Of a stretch of DNA of 64,000 nucleotides, positions 12,101 to 21,075 are shown one piece after another (the stretch's first letter is position 1; each line of letters opens with the position of its first letter). The stretch lies in contig CP099839.1 in assembly GCA_030062745.1 (NCBI GenBank), positions 44,404,796-44,468,795 of the forward strand. The letters are read 5' to 3'. The position numbers and the translations under genes are program-made. The notes below the pieces were generated by a model. That model saw only the letters and a program-made list of their open reading frames with translations, searched no databases and was not told the DNA's origin. The stretch is from Capitulum mitella (lineage: Eukaryota > Arthropoda > Thecostraca > Pollicipedomorpha > Pollicipedidae).

Positions 12101-15100
12101 GATAACAGGAAGTACTAAAAAAGATATATCTGCGAAACTCGCACTGACAAAGTGAGGTAAGCATATAAAAACGTCAATGACAATGACGTTTTTGACGGTG
12201 ACAAGTAACAATAACATTCGTTTGTGTAACGTCGCGCACAGTTTCATAACACGAACTGTAAAGTTTCCGAACTAAAAACGCGGCACCGACCTGGAAACTC
12301 AGGAAAGGGTTGCAGCTGCAACTGCGGAATGCAAGTGCCCGACTAAAATTCTGTCTTAAAGCGGAAACACAAGCCGTGGTCTGGTCCAGTCGGACTGTGG
12401 GAGGCTTCCCGTGAATTTCCGCTGGGGCACATTTGATTTGCTTCGTATTGCTCTGGTCGGTCTTTCATGAGACACAAGATTATGCCTCATGCCCATTAAA
12501 GCAACATACAGTTGACAATATCATTGCATTATAATATGTGATGAAGAAGTTTTGTGACAAGTTTTGTCTGATATGCAGGACTAATACATCAGTCAAGTAA
12601 ATAGTTCAGTTTGACAGATGCCCGCTGAATTCTGACGGGATGAGAAGAGACAATGCCTTGGTCTATGCTGGCGACGATGAAAAAAAAAACAAAAAAAAAA
12701 CGTTCACTTCCATCGTTTCTGGCTACTCGTTAGCTCAATCGTGCTCCAACTGAACCACACAGCGGACATCGCATTTTTTGACCATATGAAACCGCACAAA
12801 AAGCCCCGTAAAATATAATCCTGCCCGGACGTCTATGATGTCAGAGATGTGCGGTGCTCTGCAGTGGTTGCATGGCGGGGTTGGGCCGGAATTCCACGAC
12901 CGGCACTGGTGGCCTGCTGGTCACGAGAACCAGCCAAACCGTGCACCGGTCTGCCCCAGTTGTCGAGGACTGAGTGGACCGGTCCGCGGCACGGCACATG
13001 CGGAACCGAGCCCCTCCCCGTGCCAAACGGCTGGCCCCTGGTCCTTTTAACGTCACGCAGACACCTCTAGCCGGACCTCCCAAACAGCTGGTCCTCCTGG
13101 TCACCAGCGACGCCTCCAGAAAGACCTGCCAGACGCCAGGTCTCTGGTAGTTCTGGGATCACCATCGACACCTCCGGACCGACCAGCCAAACGGCTGGTG
13201 TCTGGTCTTTCTGGGGTCACACCGGATATCCCGCACAAGACCTGCCAAACGGCTGGTCTCTGGTATGTCTGAGGTCATTCACGGCACCTCCAGACGGACC
13301 TGTCCGACAACGGTTCCCTGCCCTCTGGTCTTTCTGAGACATCGGACTTTGACCCATCATCCATCACACAGCGCTACCACATCGTCTACCTTGTCTGCCC
13401 GTGGGGTCCAATGCTCATGAACAGCATGACATTCATTTTTGTTTGAGTCAGCATGCTCAAATGCGAGATGCCTCTCAAAGAAGAGATGCAAAACATTAGA
13501 CACAGATGTGTGTTCTACGTAGATACAAGGTGTCTTTCTGTTACAAGGGCCCAAAGCGAGTCCACCCAGACAATCAATCAGACCATCTTTCACCATCCGG
13601 GCTCTCCTGCGGGAAGTTTTCACGGAACTGGGTCCACAGACGATATAATTACATTTCGCGGAATATGGAAGGAGAGCGCCACTCCGCCAGCAGCGCTAGC
13701 GACCCTCGAGCGGGAAATGAAACGATACCGCGTCTTGATGGACCGGTGTACTCCACCCTTTGTGTGCGGGCACTGACATGCCGTCCCCCTCCCCCGCATT
13801 CCAGGAATTGTGGTTCACGACCGTGAGGGTTCACGTGACGACAGAGAACGTTGACCTTGGGACCTCTGTTTCAGGACGACAAAGGTCGACGCTATTACCG
13901 AAAGCAAACCATGAGCATATTTGCATGTTTCTCCTTCGATCCCCGCCGACCAAAGCCAGCGTATTCGCCGCCCAAATATGGAGAAAAACCCACCGAATTT
14001 CGGTGCTCCATTTTTTGAGAGAAGCCTGGAATTTCGATGCCCTGGGAATTCCTCGGAACTCCTGGTGCACCAGTCGCCACACTGCTCCTGTCCGTCCCCA
14101 GCTGCGGTACTCACCCCTGGGAGTTGATGAGCGGCTGCTCGCCCCAGCCGAGGCCGTCGCGGACGATGCAGTCGACCGCCTTCAGGCCGTAGATGTCCTG
14201 CTCGTCGATGGAGATGTCCAGGGTAAGCGGGTCGCCGATCTTCACGTTCTCGGCGATCGTCTTGTCGGTCGGGTTCGAGTAGATGCGCATGGTGCAGCTG
14301 GGCATCGGCGCCGTGGCCGTCAGCGGGGTCGTGCCCAGCTGGCTGAAACGGTCGTGACGCCACCAGGTCAAAGGCAGTGGCAGCAGCGATTACGCGGGCG
14401 GCCGACGGTGCAGGGTGTGAACGGGATGGTCATTCCGTCCGAATGAGCATCCGATGAACGTCCTAGGAACGTCATCCTAGGAGCATCCGAAGGAACGTCC
14501 GATGGCTGATGGTCAACAACGCTCAACGTAACGTTCAAGAAGAACTCCATCGCAAACCGCACCAAAATCGAGCGTCGCAAAATTTCACGAAAGCACGCAT
14601 TGCGTTGCAGAGTACGCCCACCATATCACTACTCCATGCCGTATATGTACAACGTTCACGTGTTAGCCACAGGAAAGTGACGGACGGCGCAGCGCGCCCT
14701 ATGCAGTTATTTGGTGGTAGTGAATCAGGCGACCGGCCACATCCGTGAGCGGTTGCAGGGTGTGCCGGAGTCGGTCGTCAGGGGCCCTGAGCGGCCGGAC
14801 GCCCCACTGCTGACGACGACGCTACTGGTCCGGGACTGACTGGGACAGATTTGACGGACCGCGACTAACCGGGACAGAGTTGGACGGACCGGCACTGACC
14901 GAGACGGACCGGGACTGACTGGGACTGACCGGGAGAGATCGGGACTGACCGGAACGGACCGAGACAGACTGGGACTGACTGGGACAGACCGGCACTGACC
15001 GGGACAGACTGGGACAGACCAGAACTGGCCGGGACAGACTGGGACTGACTGGGAGAAACCGGGACTGATCGGGACAGACCGGGACAGACCGGAACCGACG

Positions 15101-18100
15101 GGGACAGGCTGTGACTGACGGGGAGAGGTCGGGACTGACTGTGGTACGGATCGAGACCATCTTGGTGGCCGGTGACAGTCAAGGATGCCATGTGCGGACT
15201 AATGACGTGTTTAGTGAGGTGGTTATTCAGAAGCGGAGACAGCCGACCGCCCAGTGGGTGATTATTCAGAAACTTTGGAAACACGGGAATGATAAACATC
15301 TTGAGGGCCAGCGAGCCTTCGGTTTCATGCGGCAGATCCAGCGACCTTGATAGGCAGTTCTGTCGTCACCCACTGGTCCGGCCCAGACATTCACCATCGC
15401 CCTCCGTATTTGGATCTGACTTGGAATGGATTCTGATGGCCAACGAGTGCGGCCGGACGGATTTCACACAGCCGGATTTTCAGAGACAGGCTAGGAAGAG
15501 TCGACCGACGATCCCAGCTGCGTGAATCGGGGACCGCCAACACCGGCGCCGCTACCAACGCTCCGGCGCCGAGCACCGACGAGGACCCGCGCAAGACAAA
15601 CACGATGACGGACACTTCCCGCCAGCACCGACACAACGCCGACTCGGCACCCGCCGAGGCGTTCCCTCGCTCCGTCACAACTGAAACACAGCCGTGCGTA
15701 AGTGGTTAGTCACAGTCATGCGTGCCGGGCGGGCGGGCCGCCGGCCGGTCACCTACCTCTCGCCATTCCGCAGCTCTGGCAAGTCATCGCTGAGGGGCAG
15801 AAAAGCTCGTGTCAAAGCCGTCCGAGGGCGGCGCCGGCCGGCGCGGCCCGGTGGCGCGCTTCAGGGTCGATCCAAGGAGGCGTCGGCCCGGCGCGGCCGG
15901 CAGCCGCCCCGCTGACGCCACTTGCATCAGATCGGTGGCAGTGGCGGCGGCAGAGCTCGGCGCGGGCCGGGCCGGCTTATCCTTGGATCGCCCGATTTGG
16001 CGCGGCTCCAGGCCGGCCGCCGAGCACGGCGAGATTACCGACTGCAGCGTCTCGCTTTTGCAATGCTCTAGCCAGCTGGTGAAGCGTCCGTATGCAAACA
16101 GGATGCAGAAAAGACGCCTCGATTTTTGCGCGGATGCAGCGTGAACAGCCCTGTTCTTGTTCGTGCTGGTTAAAATGGGACAACGTGGGCGTACTTCCTT
16201 GAAGCCGTGATCTCGTCAACAACAATCAGAGAAGCATAGTCGTAGCAGCAAGGCAGCAATGGGGAACGGCTAGGAATGATTCATAGAATACGCATTCTAA
16301 ATTTGCATGTGGCCCAAGCGCATGACACCGTCTTCAATTTTTTGTCCTAACAACAGAGGGTCTTTTCCTGTACACAGTGGTGACTTGACCCATACACGGT
16401 CGTTCGGCCAGTTTTGCCGTCAACAAGCGAGCGCCGACATTGGTGGTTCTCAGGACCGGCCGGCAGTCGGCGCCGCTGCTCTGGCGGCGCCCGGGTCGTT
16501 GGACCTGTTGGAGCTGCCGACTCGCCCCTGCCCGGCCGACCGGTCCTCGGCGCGGCCGCACGGCTGCGGCTCTGTCTGCACCGGTGCTCCGTCCCCAGCG
16601 GTCTCACCGGAGACAAGACCGTTCCTCTGCCCCCGCTTGTTTACCGTGCCGGAGGAAGGACTGGCCTCTGCCTCTACCGATCTCTGGGAGGTCCGGGAGG
16701 AATCTCATCCATGTGCTCTCATGTTTCCATGAACCTCTGACGCCAAAGGAATTCCTGTTTTACTCTCAAACACCAGCTGTCTTTGATGGCGACAATATAG
16801 CTATCTGACTCCGCCGGTCCTCGCAGGGTCGCTGACTGACTGCCATCATCAGTCTCCCAGGAGACACTGTTGTCCCGCCCCGCTCTATTTGTATAGCTCA
16901 CTGAGAGGGTGGGCGGACTGACGCTGACGCCCGTCCCCCCCCCCATCGGCGTCCGCACCGTTGCCCGCGGGCAGGCGGGATGTTTTGCTAATTGTCTGGA
17001 TTTCAAGATGGGCCGGCGAGCGTAACAGAGCAGAGAGAGGTCCCGCAAAGAAGCGCAGCGGGCCCGCCGGCCAGTAACGGCCCGGCGCCGCGGGCACAGT
17101 TAGCCCAGAGCGGTCCGCTCCGGCCGCCACCGGCAGCCGCACGTGACGGCCGGTTATCACGGCGCCGCGTCACATCTGTCACCGGCCGGCCTCGTCCGAC
17201 GCCCGAGCTGAGGACGGCGTGTCCGATGGAAGCTGCATGCGCTGGTAGCAGTGCGGCCGGTGGCCATGAGCAGTGCGATTTCCGGCCATGTAGTTGTGGC
17301 TAGTTTTGAGAATGAAGCGGTTTGACTGCAAAAGCCGCGCATGGTCTGTTTTGACAGCAGCATGCTGAGATGCTTTCCTACCTGACGTTGAAGTTGGTTC
17401 CGACCGCCTTCTCCCTGGTCTGGTACTTGCAGCGGATGTGGTAGCCTCGCCCCTGGTTGGTCACCAGTTTCCTGTGCGGCTGCACAACGATGGTGTTGAA
17501 GTACTCGATGTCCTGGTCCTGAGGAGGGAGATTAGGGGTCGAATCAGGATTCGGGGGGATGATTTTCCGGCTCTGGTGTGATCCACGGCTGTGCCGATGC
17601 ACTGGACCAGAACTGCTCCTAGCTACTTTTTTGAGAGGCATCTGCGCATATGGCATCGCTGCTCCTGGGCGCTCCAATGAAGGGCGCGGTCTGAGTCGGA
17701 GAACGTCAGTGTATTTGAAAGAGTCGTGGACCGGAATCTGACGCCGACCTAATGCTATTGACTCCGGAGACCGCTGGAGATGTTTTCGCCGTTCACAAAG
17801 AAACGAGACCCGCTGCTCTGCTGTGCAAACACCGACTGTTTATTCATGATCAAAATCCGTAGAGGATGGAATGCGAGAAAACAAAACAAAAACAAGTGGT
17901 GTGCTCCGTAGGAAAACGATCTGGGATATACCCTCTCCTTTACCCTCATGGATGCCTTAAGCGCCATGAGGGTCGAGATTTAACACATATCCCTTTTTTG
18001 AAACACGAAGGTGTTTTGCCCTAGACTTTTAGCATAATTTCAAGGTCGAAGTTAACTTAAATAATAATATACTGCCTCTGTAGACAACAAATATTTAACC

Positions 18101-18831
18101 AGTTCACACATGTTGGTCATTTAAGAGCCTACATCAAACACAGTTCGATAAGCGCCATGAAAAGAAACCCAATGTTTCCTTTAATCCTACTATCAGCTGA
18201 GTCATATTTCCTCATATTCAGTCGAATTCTACCCGTGAGTCGACGAAGAACGTTGGCACGGCAGTTACTGTCACAACAAATGGAGCGAACGATAGCGAAA
18301 GTTCATGTTCACAAGCGTGTTCCCATGTGAATGTTTACCGTGTGATACAACTGTACGGAGAAACTTGCGTGAAACAGAATTCACTTTTTGTAACTGCGCG
18401 CACAAACTTTTGACCGATTATAGAAAGACTGGATGAAGTTCGTGTTATATATATATATATATATATATATACCACAAAGCGTTTAGACGATGCTTATGGC
18501 TGTAAACCGCGAATGAAACATTGCGCATAATTGGAAGACGCTCTGTTATGAAGGAAGACCATGTTATGTCTGTTCAAAGTAATCATTAACTAACAACATG
18601 AGGGTGAGAGCGTTTGCAATTTACGCCGGTCCAAACGTAAAACGGACGCATTCGCCATGACTCCAGACAAGATCAAGGTCGTTCTGCGTTGGATGCGAGC
18701 CGTGAGAACTATGACCTCGGCCGGACTAACCCTACGGTCGAAGTTTTTGTGACGTACGCACAGCACGTGGGCCACGAAACGCCATGGACACCTGAATAAA
18801 TACCTGCTAGTCCACCAAAAGCCTTAAGTAC

Positions 18832-18874
<43 letters not shown>

Positions 18875-19898
18875 GCCTTTAATATATGTCTATATAATGT
18901 TATATATATGTATATATTGTGGAGTGTCAGACAGCTGCAGGGGGCCAGTCAGTGACAGTGATTTAAGCAAGACACATGGCCAGGGAAGACTACGGGGTTC
19001 AGACAGCTGTCGAAGAGATCCTGATTCGCTGAGCTCGCGAGGAAAATTTAGTGGTAAGAGAGATAATGAAAGGATCTCAAAACATTAGTGAAATTCTCGC
19101 AAGAGAATGACAGCGCCTAACCACACTGCGCAAACTTGCTGTTTCGGCGGACAAACTAGGATGCAGTATTCAAATGGAGAAATATGCCCAGGAAGTCACA
19201 GGTGGAAATTTCAGTTACGTAACTGAATATGTAACGCGTATATATAAACGCCGCATTTTGACTGCATGAGACGATAACTGCTTGGAAAAAATGACGTAAA
19301 AATGCGCCGCAGCCCAAATGCCGCTGTGAATTTAACTTTGTATGTAGGGTCGTCGAGGCATAAATATTCCACTTCAGAGGGATTAAAATAATTATTTCGC
19401 CATCGGCACAAGAAAGATCGTAATGAATAGCATAATCAACATGCTTGCCAGCTATACGGGCTCACCAGAGTACACTGGCCCTGAGAATGTTCACAACGCA
19501 ACGAACGGCCGTATGAGCTTCAGTGCCCTCCGTTCCCACAAACAGGCGCCTTGCACAACCACAAAGGCGATATAGCAAGCATTGAACCGATTTCCGTGCA
19601 TCCTGAGCGCCTCTCGTGCCAGGAGCAGAGGGCGTGAAGGACGACCGCGCCGCCGAGTCCAGGACCGCGCGATCACCCACCTCCTCAATGCTCATGGTGT
19701 TGCAGCTGCGGAGCGGCAGCTTGTACTGCACGGGGGCCGTCTTCGAGGTGTACTCCGACATGCACGACGAGTTCTTCGAGAGCCCCTTAGGATAGATCAT
19801 GCCGTTGAAGGCGCTGGACGTGAAGATGGACACGATGATGTCGTTGCTGTTGCACTCGATCCGCACGTCCGTGACGGGGCTTTTGGCGGGCAGAGGTG
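5905..19898 (-). CDS. ZP-domain transmembrane protein, C-terminal six coding exons
   Basis: A ZP-domain type I membrane protein. ZP domains polymerise outside the cell and in arthropods shape apical extracellular matrix and cuticle. Coding exons on the minus strand are 19898-19681, 17518-17382, 14342-14115, 8606-8444, 7475-7302 and 6114-5905 (stop TAA). All junctions are GT/AG and the phases fit (1, 0, 2, 2, 0, 0 carried bases), giving 376 visible residues. The first exon holds most of ZP-N (IEC, IYPKGLSKNSSC, LRSCNT) and the second completes it (GRGYHIRC). The third and fourth carry ZP-C (PSCTMRIYS, DCIVRDGLGWGEQ, HKFPYTASVYYQCNVRLC, GGC). The fifth has a five-arginine furin-type site and the sixth a transmembrane helix and basic tail. 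The DGLGWGEQ and YYQCNVRLC motifs and the SIYSGPYTNTAYS tail resemble the insect neyo/nyobe/trynity group. The N-terminus is not identified, so a PAN domain cannot be judged. Confidence 0.93.
6115..7301 (-). other. ZP gene intron between the furin-site and transmembrane exons
   Basis: It is bounded by GTAAGAG at the 5' end and a CTGCAG acceptor at the 3' end. A poly-C run lies near 7232-7245. I see no gene or transposon end inside it. Confidence 0.8.
7302..7475 (-). CDS. ZP gene exon with furin-type cleavage site
   Basis: 174 bases, 58 codons, phase 0 at both ends. It begins PPVCSDGTNL, followed by five arginines and ALEN. This is the consensus furin site that separates the ZP domain from the membrane anchor in this family. 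The rest is acidic (LETDEEP, NEGEELPEDD) and ends NRPAR before the donor GTAAGAG. The acceptor used here is TGTTGCAG at 7476-7477. A duplicated acceptor 66 bases upstream (exon start 7541) would also be in frame. Confidence 0.92.
7441..7572. repeat. 66-bp tandem duplication spanning a ZP-gene splice acceptor
   Basis: Two nearly identical 66-bp units, about 7441-7506 and 7507-7572, differ at only a few positions; a weaker third half-unit follows to about 7597. Each unit contains the acceptor and the first 12 codons of the furin-site exon (PPVCSDGTNLRR). Because 66 is a multiple of three and no stop occurs, the upstream acceptor would add 22 in-frame residues, including two cysteines, next to the cleavage site. 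In the upstream unit CGGTCG is followed by GTATGT, a possible donor, so it could also be a tiny alternative exon. Confidence 0.9.
7573..8443 (-). other. ZP gene intron, remainder
   Basis: Apart from the partial third unit of the 66-bp repeat at its 3' end on the minus strand, it shows no recognisable element. Its open frames are read-through from the neighbouring exon. Confidence 0.75.
8444..8606 (-). CDS. ZP gene exon, ZP-C distal half
   Basis: 163 bases; one base completes a split glycine codon from the previous exon. It reads CPVDYEIMGPFNYSE, then QAHKFPYTASVYYQC, NVRLCLKH and GGCDDV. This is the most conserved part of ZP-C, with four cysteines. The acceptor is TTTTCCCACAG and the donor GTACGT. 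Confidence 0.94.
8905..9171. mobile_element. hAT-like MITE, copy B
   Basis: Inverted relative to copy A at 156-430. Its left end starts CAGGGCCGTAGCC and its right end, read inward, starts CTGGCACGTAGCC. The interior matches copy A over about 190 bases (the part containing TATATATGATCACTATT on one strand). I could not find a clear target duplication, and the terminal bases are decayed. It sits in a ZP-gene intron. Confidence 0.65.
10574..11791. mobile_element. TTAA-flanked MITE with hairpin tips, copy 1
   Basis: A 1218-bp element flanked on both sides by TTAA (10570-10573 and 11792-11795). It starts CCCG and ends CGGG. TTAA targets with CCC/GGG termini are characteristic of piggyBac-like elements. 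Both tips carry a palindrome with arms GGGGGGCAGT and ACTGCCCCCC (10587-10610 and about 11726-11751), able to form a hairpin. The interior is AT-rich, has no long open frame, and contains clusters of AGGTCA/TGACCT. Two diverged copies occur at 49437-51765 and 52851-54095. It lies in the ZP-gene intron. Confidence 0.82.
10710..10750. promoter_or_regulatory. Cluster of AGGTCA half-sites inside a MITE
   Basis: Six copies of AGGTCA or its complement TGACCT in 41 bases: TGACCT at 10710 and 10734, AGGTCA at 10717, 10722, 10740 and 10745. AGGTCA is the core half-site bound by nuclear receptors such as EcR/USP partners. More occur in the element (near 10890 and 11038). Binding is inference; the motif may instead be a transposase-binding repeat. 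Confidence 0.4.
13024..13345. repeat. Minisatellite, about 58-bp unit
   Basis: Five diverged units, each starting near CAAACGGCTGG (13024, 13081, 13130, 13188, 13246), with spacings of 57, 49, 58 and 58 bases. Each carries CTGGTCT..CTGGGGTCA and ACCTCC..GACC blocks. It is intronic in the ZP gene, with no coding potential that I trust. Confidence 0.8.
14115..14342 (-). CDS. ZP gene exon, end of ZP-N linker and ZP-C start
   Basis: 228 bases; it enters after an AG carried from the previous exon (making Ser) and leaves two bases for a Gly codon. It reads QLGTTPLTATAPMPSC, then TMRIYSNPTDKTIAENVKIG, DPLTLDISIDEQDIYGLKAV and DCIVRDGLGWGEQPL. The IGDPLTL and DIYGL motifs and the cysteine spacing mark the start of the ZP-C subdomain. 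The acceptor is CGTTTCAG and the donor GTGAGT. Confidence 0.94.
14343..17381 (-). other. ZP gene intron with minisatellite and GC islands
   Basis: It contains the 10/20-bp minisatellite listed separately and three CCGG-rich islands at about 15540-16020, 16440-16720 and 17050-17230. Open frames here are products of GC-rich composition or of the repeat. I see no additional exon. Confidence 0.75.
14825..15140. repeat. Minisatellite, 10-bp unit GGGACTGACC/GGGACAGACC
   Basis: About thirty alternating decamers such as GGGACTGACT and GGGACAGACC. Translated on the minus strand they give Ser-Val-Pro-Val-rich frames, which are artefacts of the repeat. Neighbouring units differ by single substitutions. 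Confidence 0.88.
17382..17518 (-). CDS. ZP gene exon, ZP-N second half
   Basis: 137 bases, phase 0 in, two bases out. It reads DQDIEYFNTIVVQPHRKLVT, then NQGRGYHIRCKYQTREKAVG and TNFNV. The EYFNTIVVQPH and GRGYHIRC motifs are hallmarks of the arthropod cuticular ZP-N subdomain. The acceptor CTCCCTCCTCAG has a strong polypyrimidine tract; the donor is GTAGGA. Confidence 0.94.
18446..18471. repeat. (TA)n microsatellite
   Basis: Thirteen TA units without interruption, intronic. Confidence 0.95.
18833..18869. repeat. (TA)n microsatellite
   Basis: About eighteen uninterrupted TA units, followed by further imperfect TATATA stretches to about 18920. Confidence 0.95.
19681..19898 (-). CDS. ZP gene exon, start of ZP-N
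   Basis: 218 bases; two bases complete a codon begun in an unseen upstream exon. It reads PLPAKSPVTDVRIECNSNDI, then IVSIFTSSAFNGMIYPKGLS and KNSSCMSEYTSK, and ends SCNTMSIEE. The IEC, SSC and RSC cysteines plus the RC in the next exon make the four ZP-N cysteines. The acceptor is GTGTTTCCAG and the donor GTGGGTGA. It is not an initiator exon: no methionine or signal peptide precedes it in frame. Confidence 0.94.
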
Positions 19899-20890
19899 CT
19901 GGAAACACGAGGTGGAACGGTTGGCTTCTTGTGATGAAACACAAAGCCATGGCCCGCTTTGTTTTGCTACCATTGTTGTCGCTTCTCTAAAGCTGTGGAT
20001 AGCATATTGCTTGTCTAAAGTAAATCCCACAGACTGATTTTTTGCATCTGATGACAGGCTCAGTGTCACCATTTGACAACCACTTCAGCCAAATTAGATC
20101 TCAGTACAGGGAAAACGAATATCACAGAGCCAAGTCTCACGCTCTAATGGTTTGACGATGCCGTGAGAAAGGAATGGCCGACTGTCATTATCCGATTGTG
20201 TCTCCGGAAATGAGCGCAGGTGGTCTGAGCCGACAAGGCCACATTGAGATCGAGCGGCGCGTGTTCGATTCCCGATCGTAGAGCGTGCCAGGGACGCCAG
20301 ACTTACGATTCTGCGCTGTGACGGCGGACGACGCGGCAGCGACCTGGAACCAGGCGGCGACATGTGAGACCAGGCTAAAAAGAGCACCGTTACCGGCCGG
20401 CACCCGGCCGGGCCGAGCGTCCGTCATATCAGGGGCGACACTCTTGCGAAAGAGCGGGCCGCGCGCTCCGCCTAATGGCCTGCCCGTCTCGCGCCGAATA
20501 GATAAAAGCCGGCCGCGCCGGAACGAGGAAGAGCGGCGGCCGAGCGGCGCCGTGGACGCCGGCCGGTCAGTCACCCCGTTGCCGGCCGGCGCCGGTGGCG
20601 GGTCAGGCCTGGGTCGGGCCGGCCGGCCGGTCCGGGCGGCCGGACGTCCACCGTGTGGCGGTCGCCTCGGCGCTGCAACACAGCTGCCGGGCCGGGCCGC
20701 GGCTCGGCCCGACATGGGAGCGGCCGCCGCCGCGGCCTGACCCGGCCGGAGCGGCGCCCGCTCCCAGGACGGCCGCTGGCCTGAGAACAGAGTCGGCGAC
20801 GGACGCCGGCCGGCCCGCCGTGAAGCCCCTGCCGCCCGCCGGAGACGAGCCGTTCTAGGAACTGCCCGCCCGCGCCTGCTCTGCCCCCGC

Positions 20891-20898
20891 TGACGTCA
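20891..20898. promoter_or_regulatory. Perfect CRE-type palindrome TGACGTCA
   Basis: A full 8-bp CREB/ATF site at the edge of a CpG-rich island. A second perfect copy occurs at 24184-24191, and two TTACGTCA half-variants lie in the 48-bp repeat nearby. An 8-bp site is expected by chance about once per 65 kb in each sequence, so the local density is suggestive but not proof. Confidence 0.35.
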
Positions 20899-20978
20899 CA
20901 GGGAGGGGGAGTTGGCGCTGAGCAGGGGTGGGCTTGCCACGGCAGCCCCGAGAATGCGGCACTGCCTGCATTCTCGAC

Positions 20979-21075
20979 CACCTGCGCACCAGCCGGCAGG
21001 ATTCTTGTGCCGCGGTTACGTCAGCTCACCTGCGCACCAGCCGGCAGGATTCTTGTGCCGCGGTTACGTCAGCTT
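20979..21075. repeat. 48-bp perfect tandem duplication with CRE-like motif
   Basis: Two adjacent copies (about 20980-21027 and 21028-21075) are essentially identical, from ACCTGCGCACCAGCC to TTACGTCAGCT. The identity implies a recent event. Each copy carries TTACGTCA, a CREB/ATF-like site. Confidence 0.9.

Larger units (their letters stand above)
8607..14114 (-). other. ZP gene large intron with transposons and a minisatellite
   Basis: A 5.5-kb intron containing hAT-like MITE B, a full TTAA-flanked MITE and a 58-bp minisatellite, each listed separately. It also contains a GC-rich island at about 9750-10340. The 282-codon plus-strand open frame at 9678-10526 lies in that island and looks like a composition artefact. 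Confidence 0.8.
17519..19680 (-). other. ZP gene intron, AT-rich with TA microsatellites
   Basis: It contains (TA)n at 18446-18471 and 18833-18869. No gene or transposon end was recognised in the rest. Confidence 0.75.

Noticed and set aside
14822..15299. Ser/Val/Pro-repeat open frames on the minus strand
   Set aside because: They are translations of a 10-bp minisatellite.
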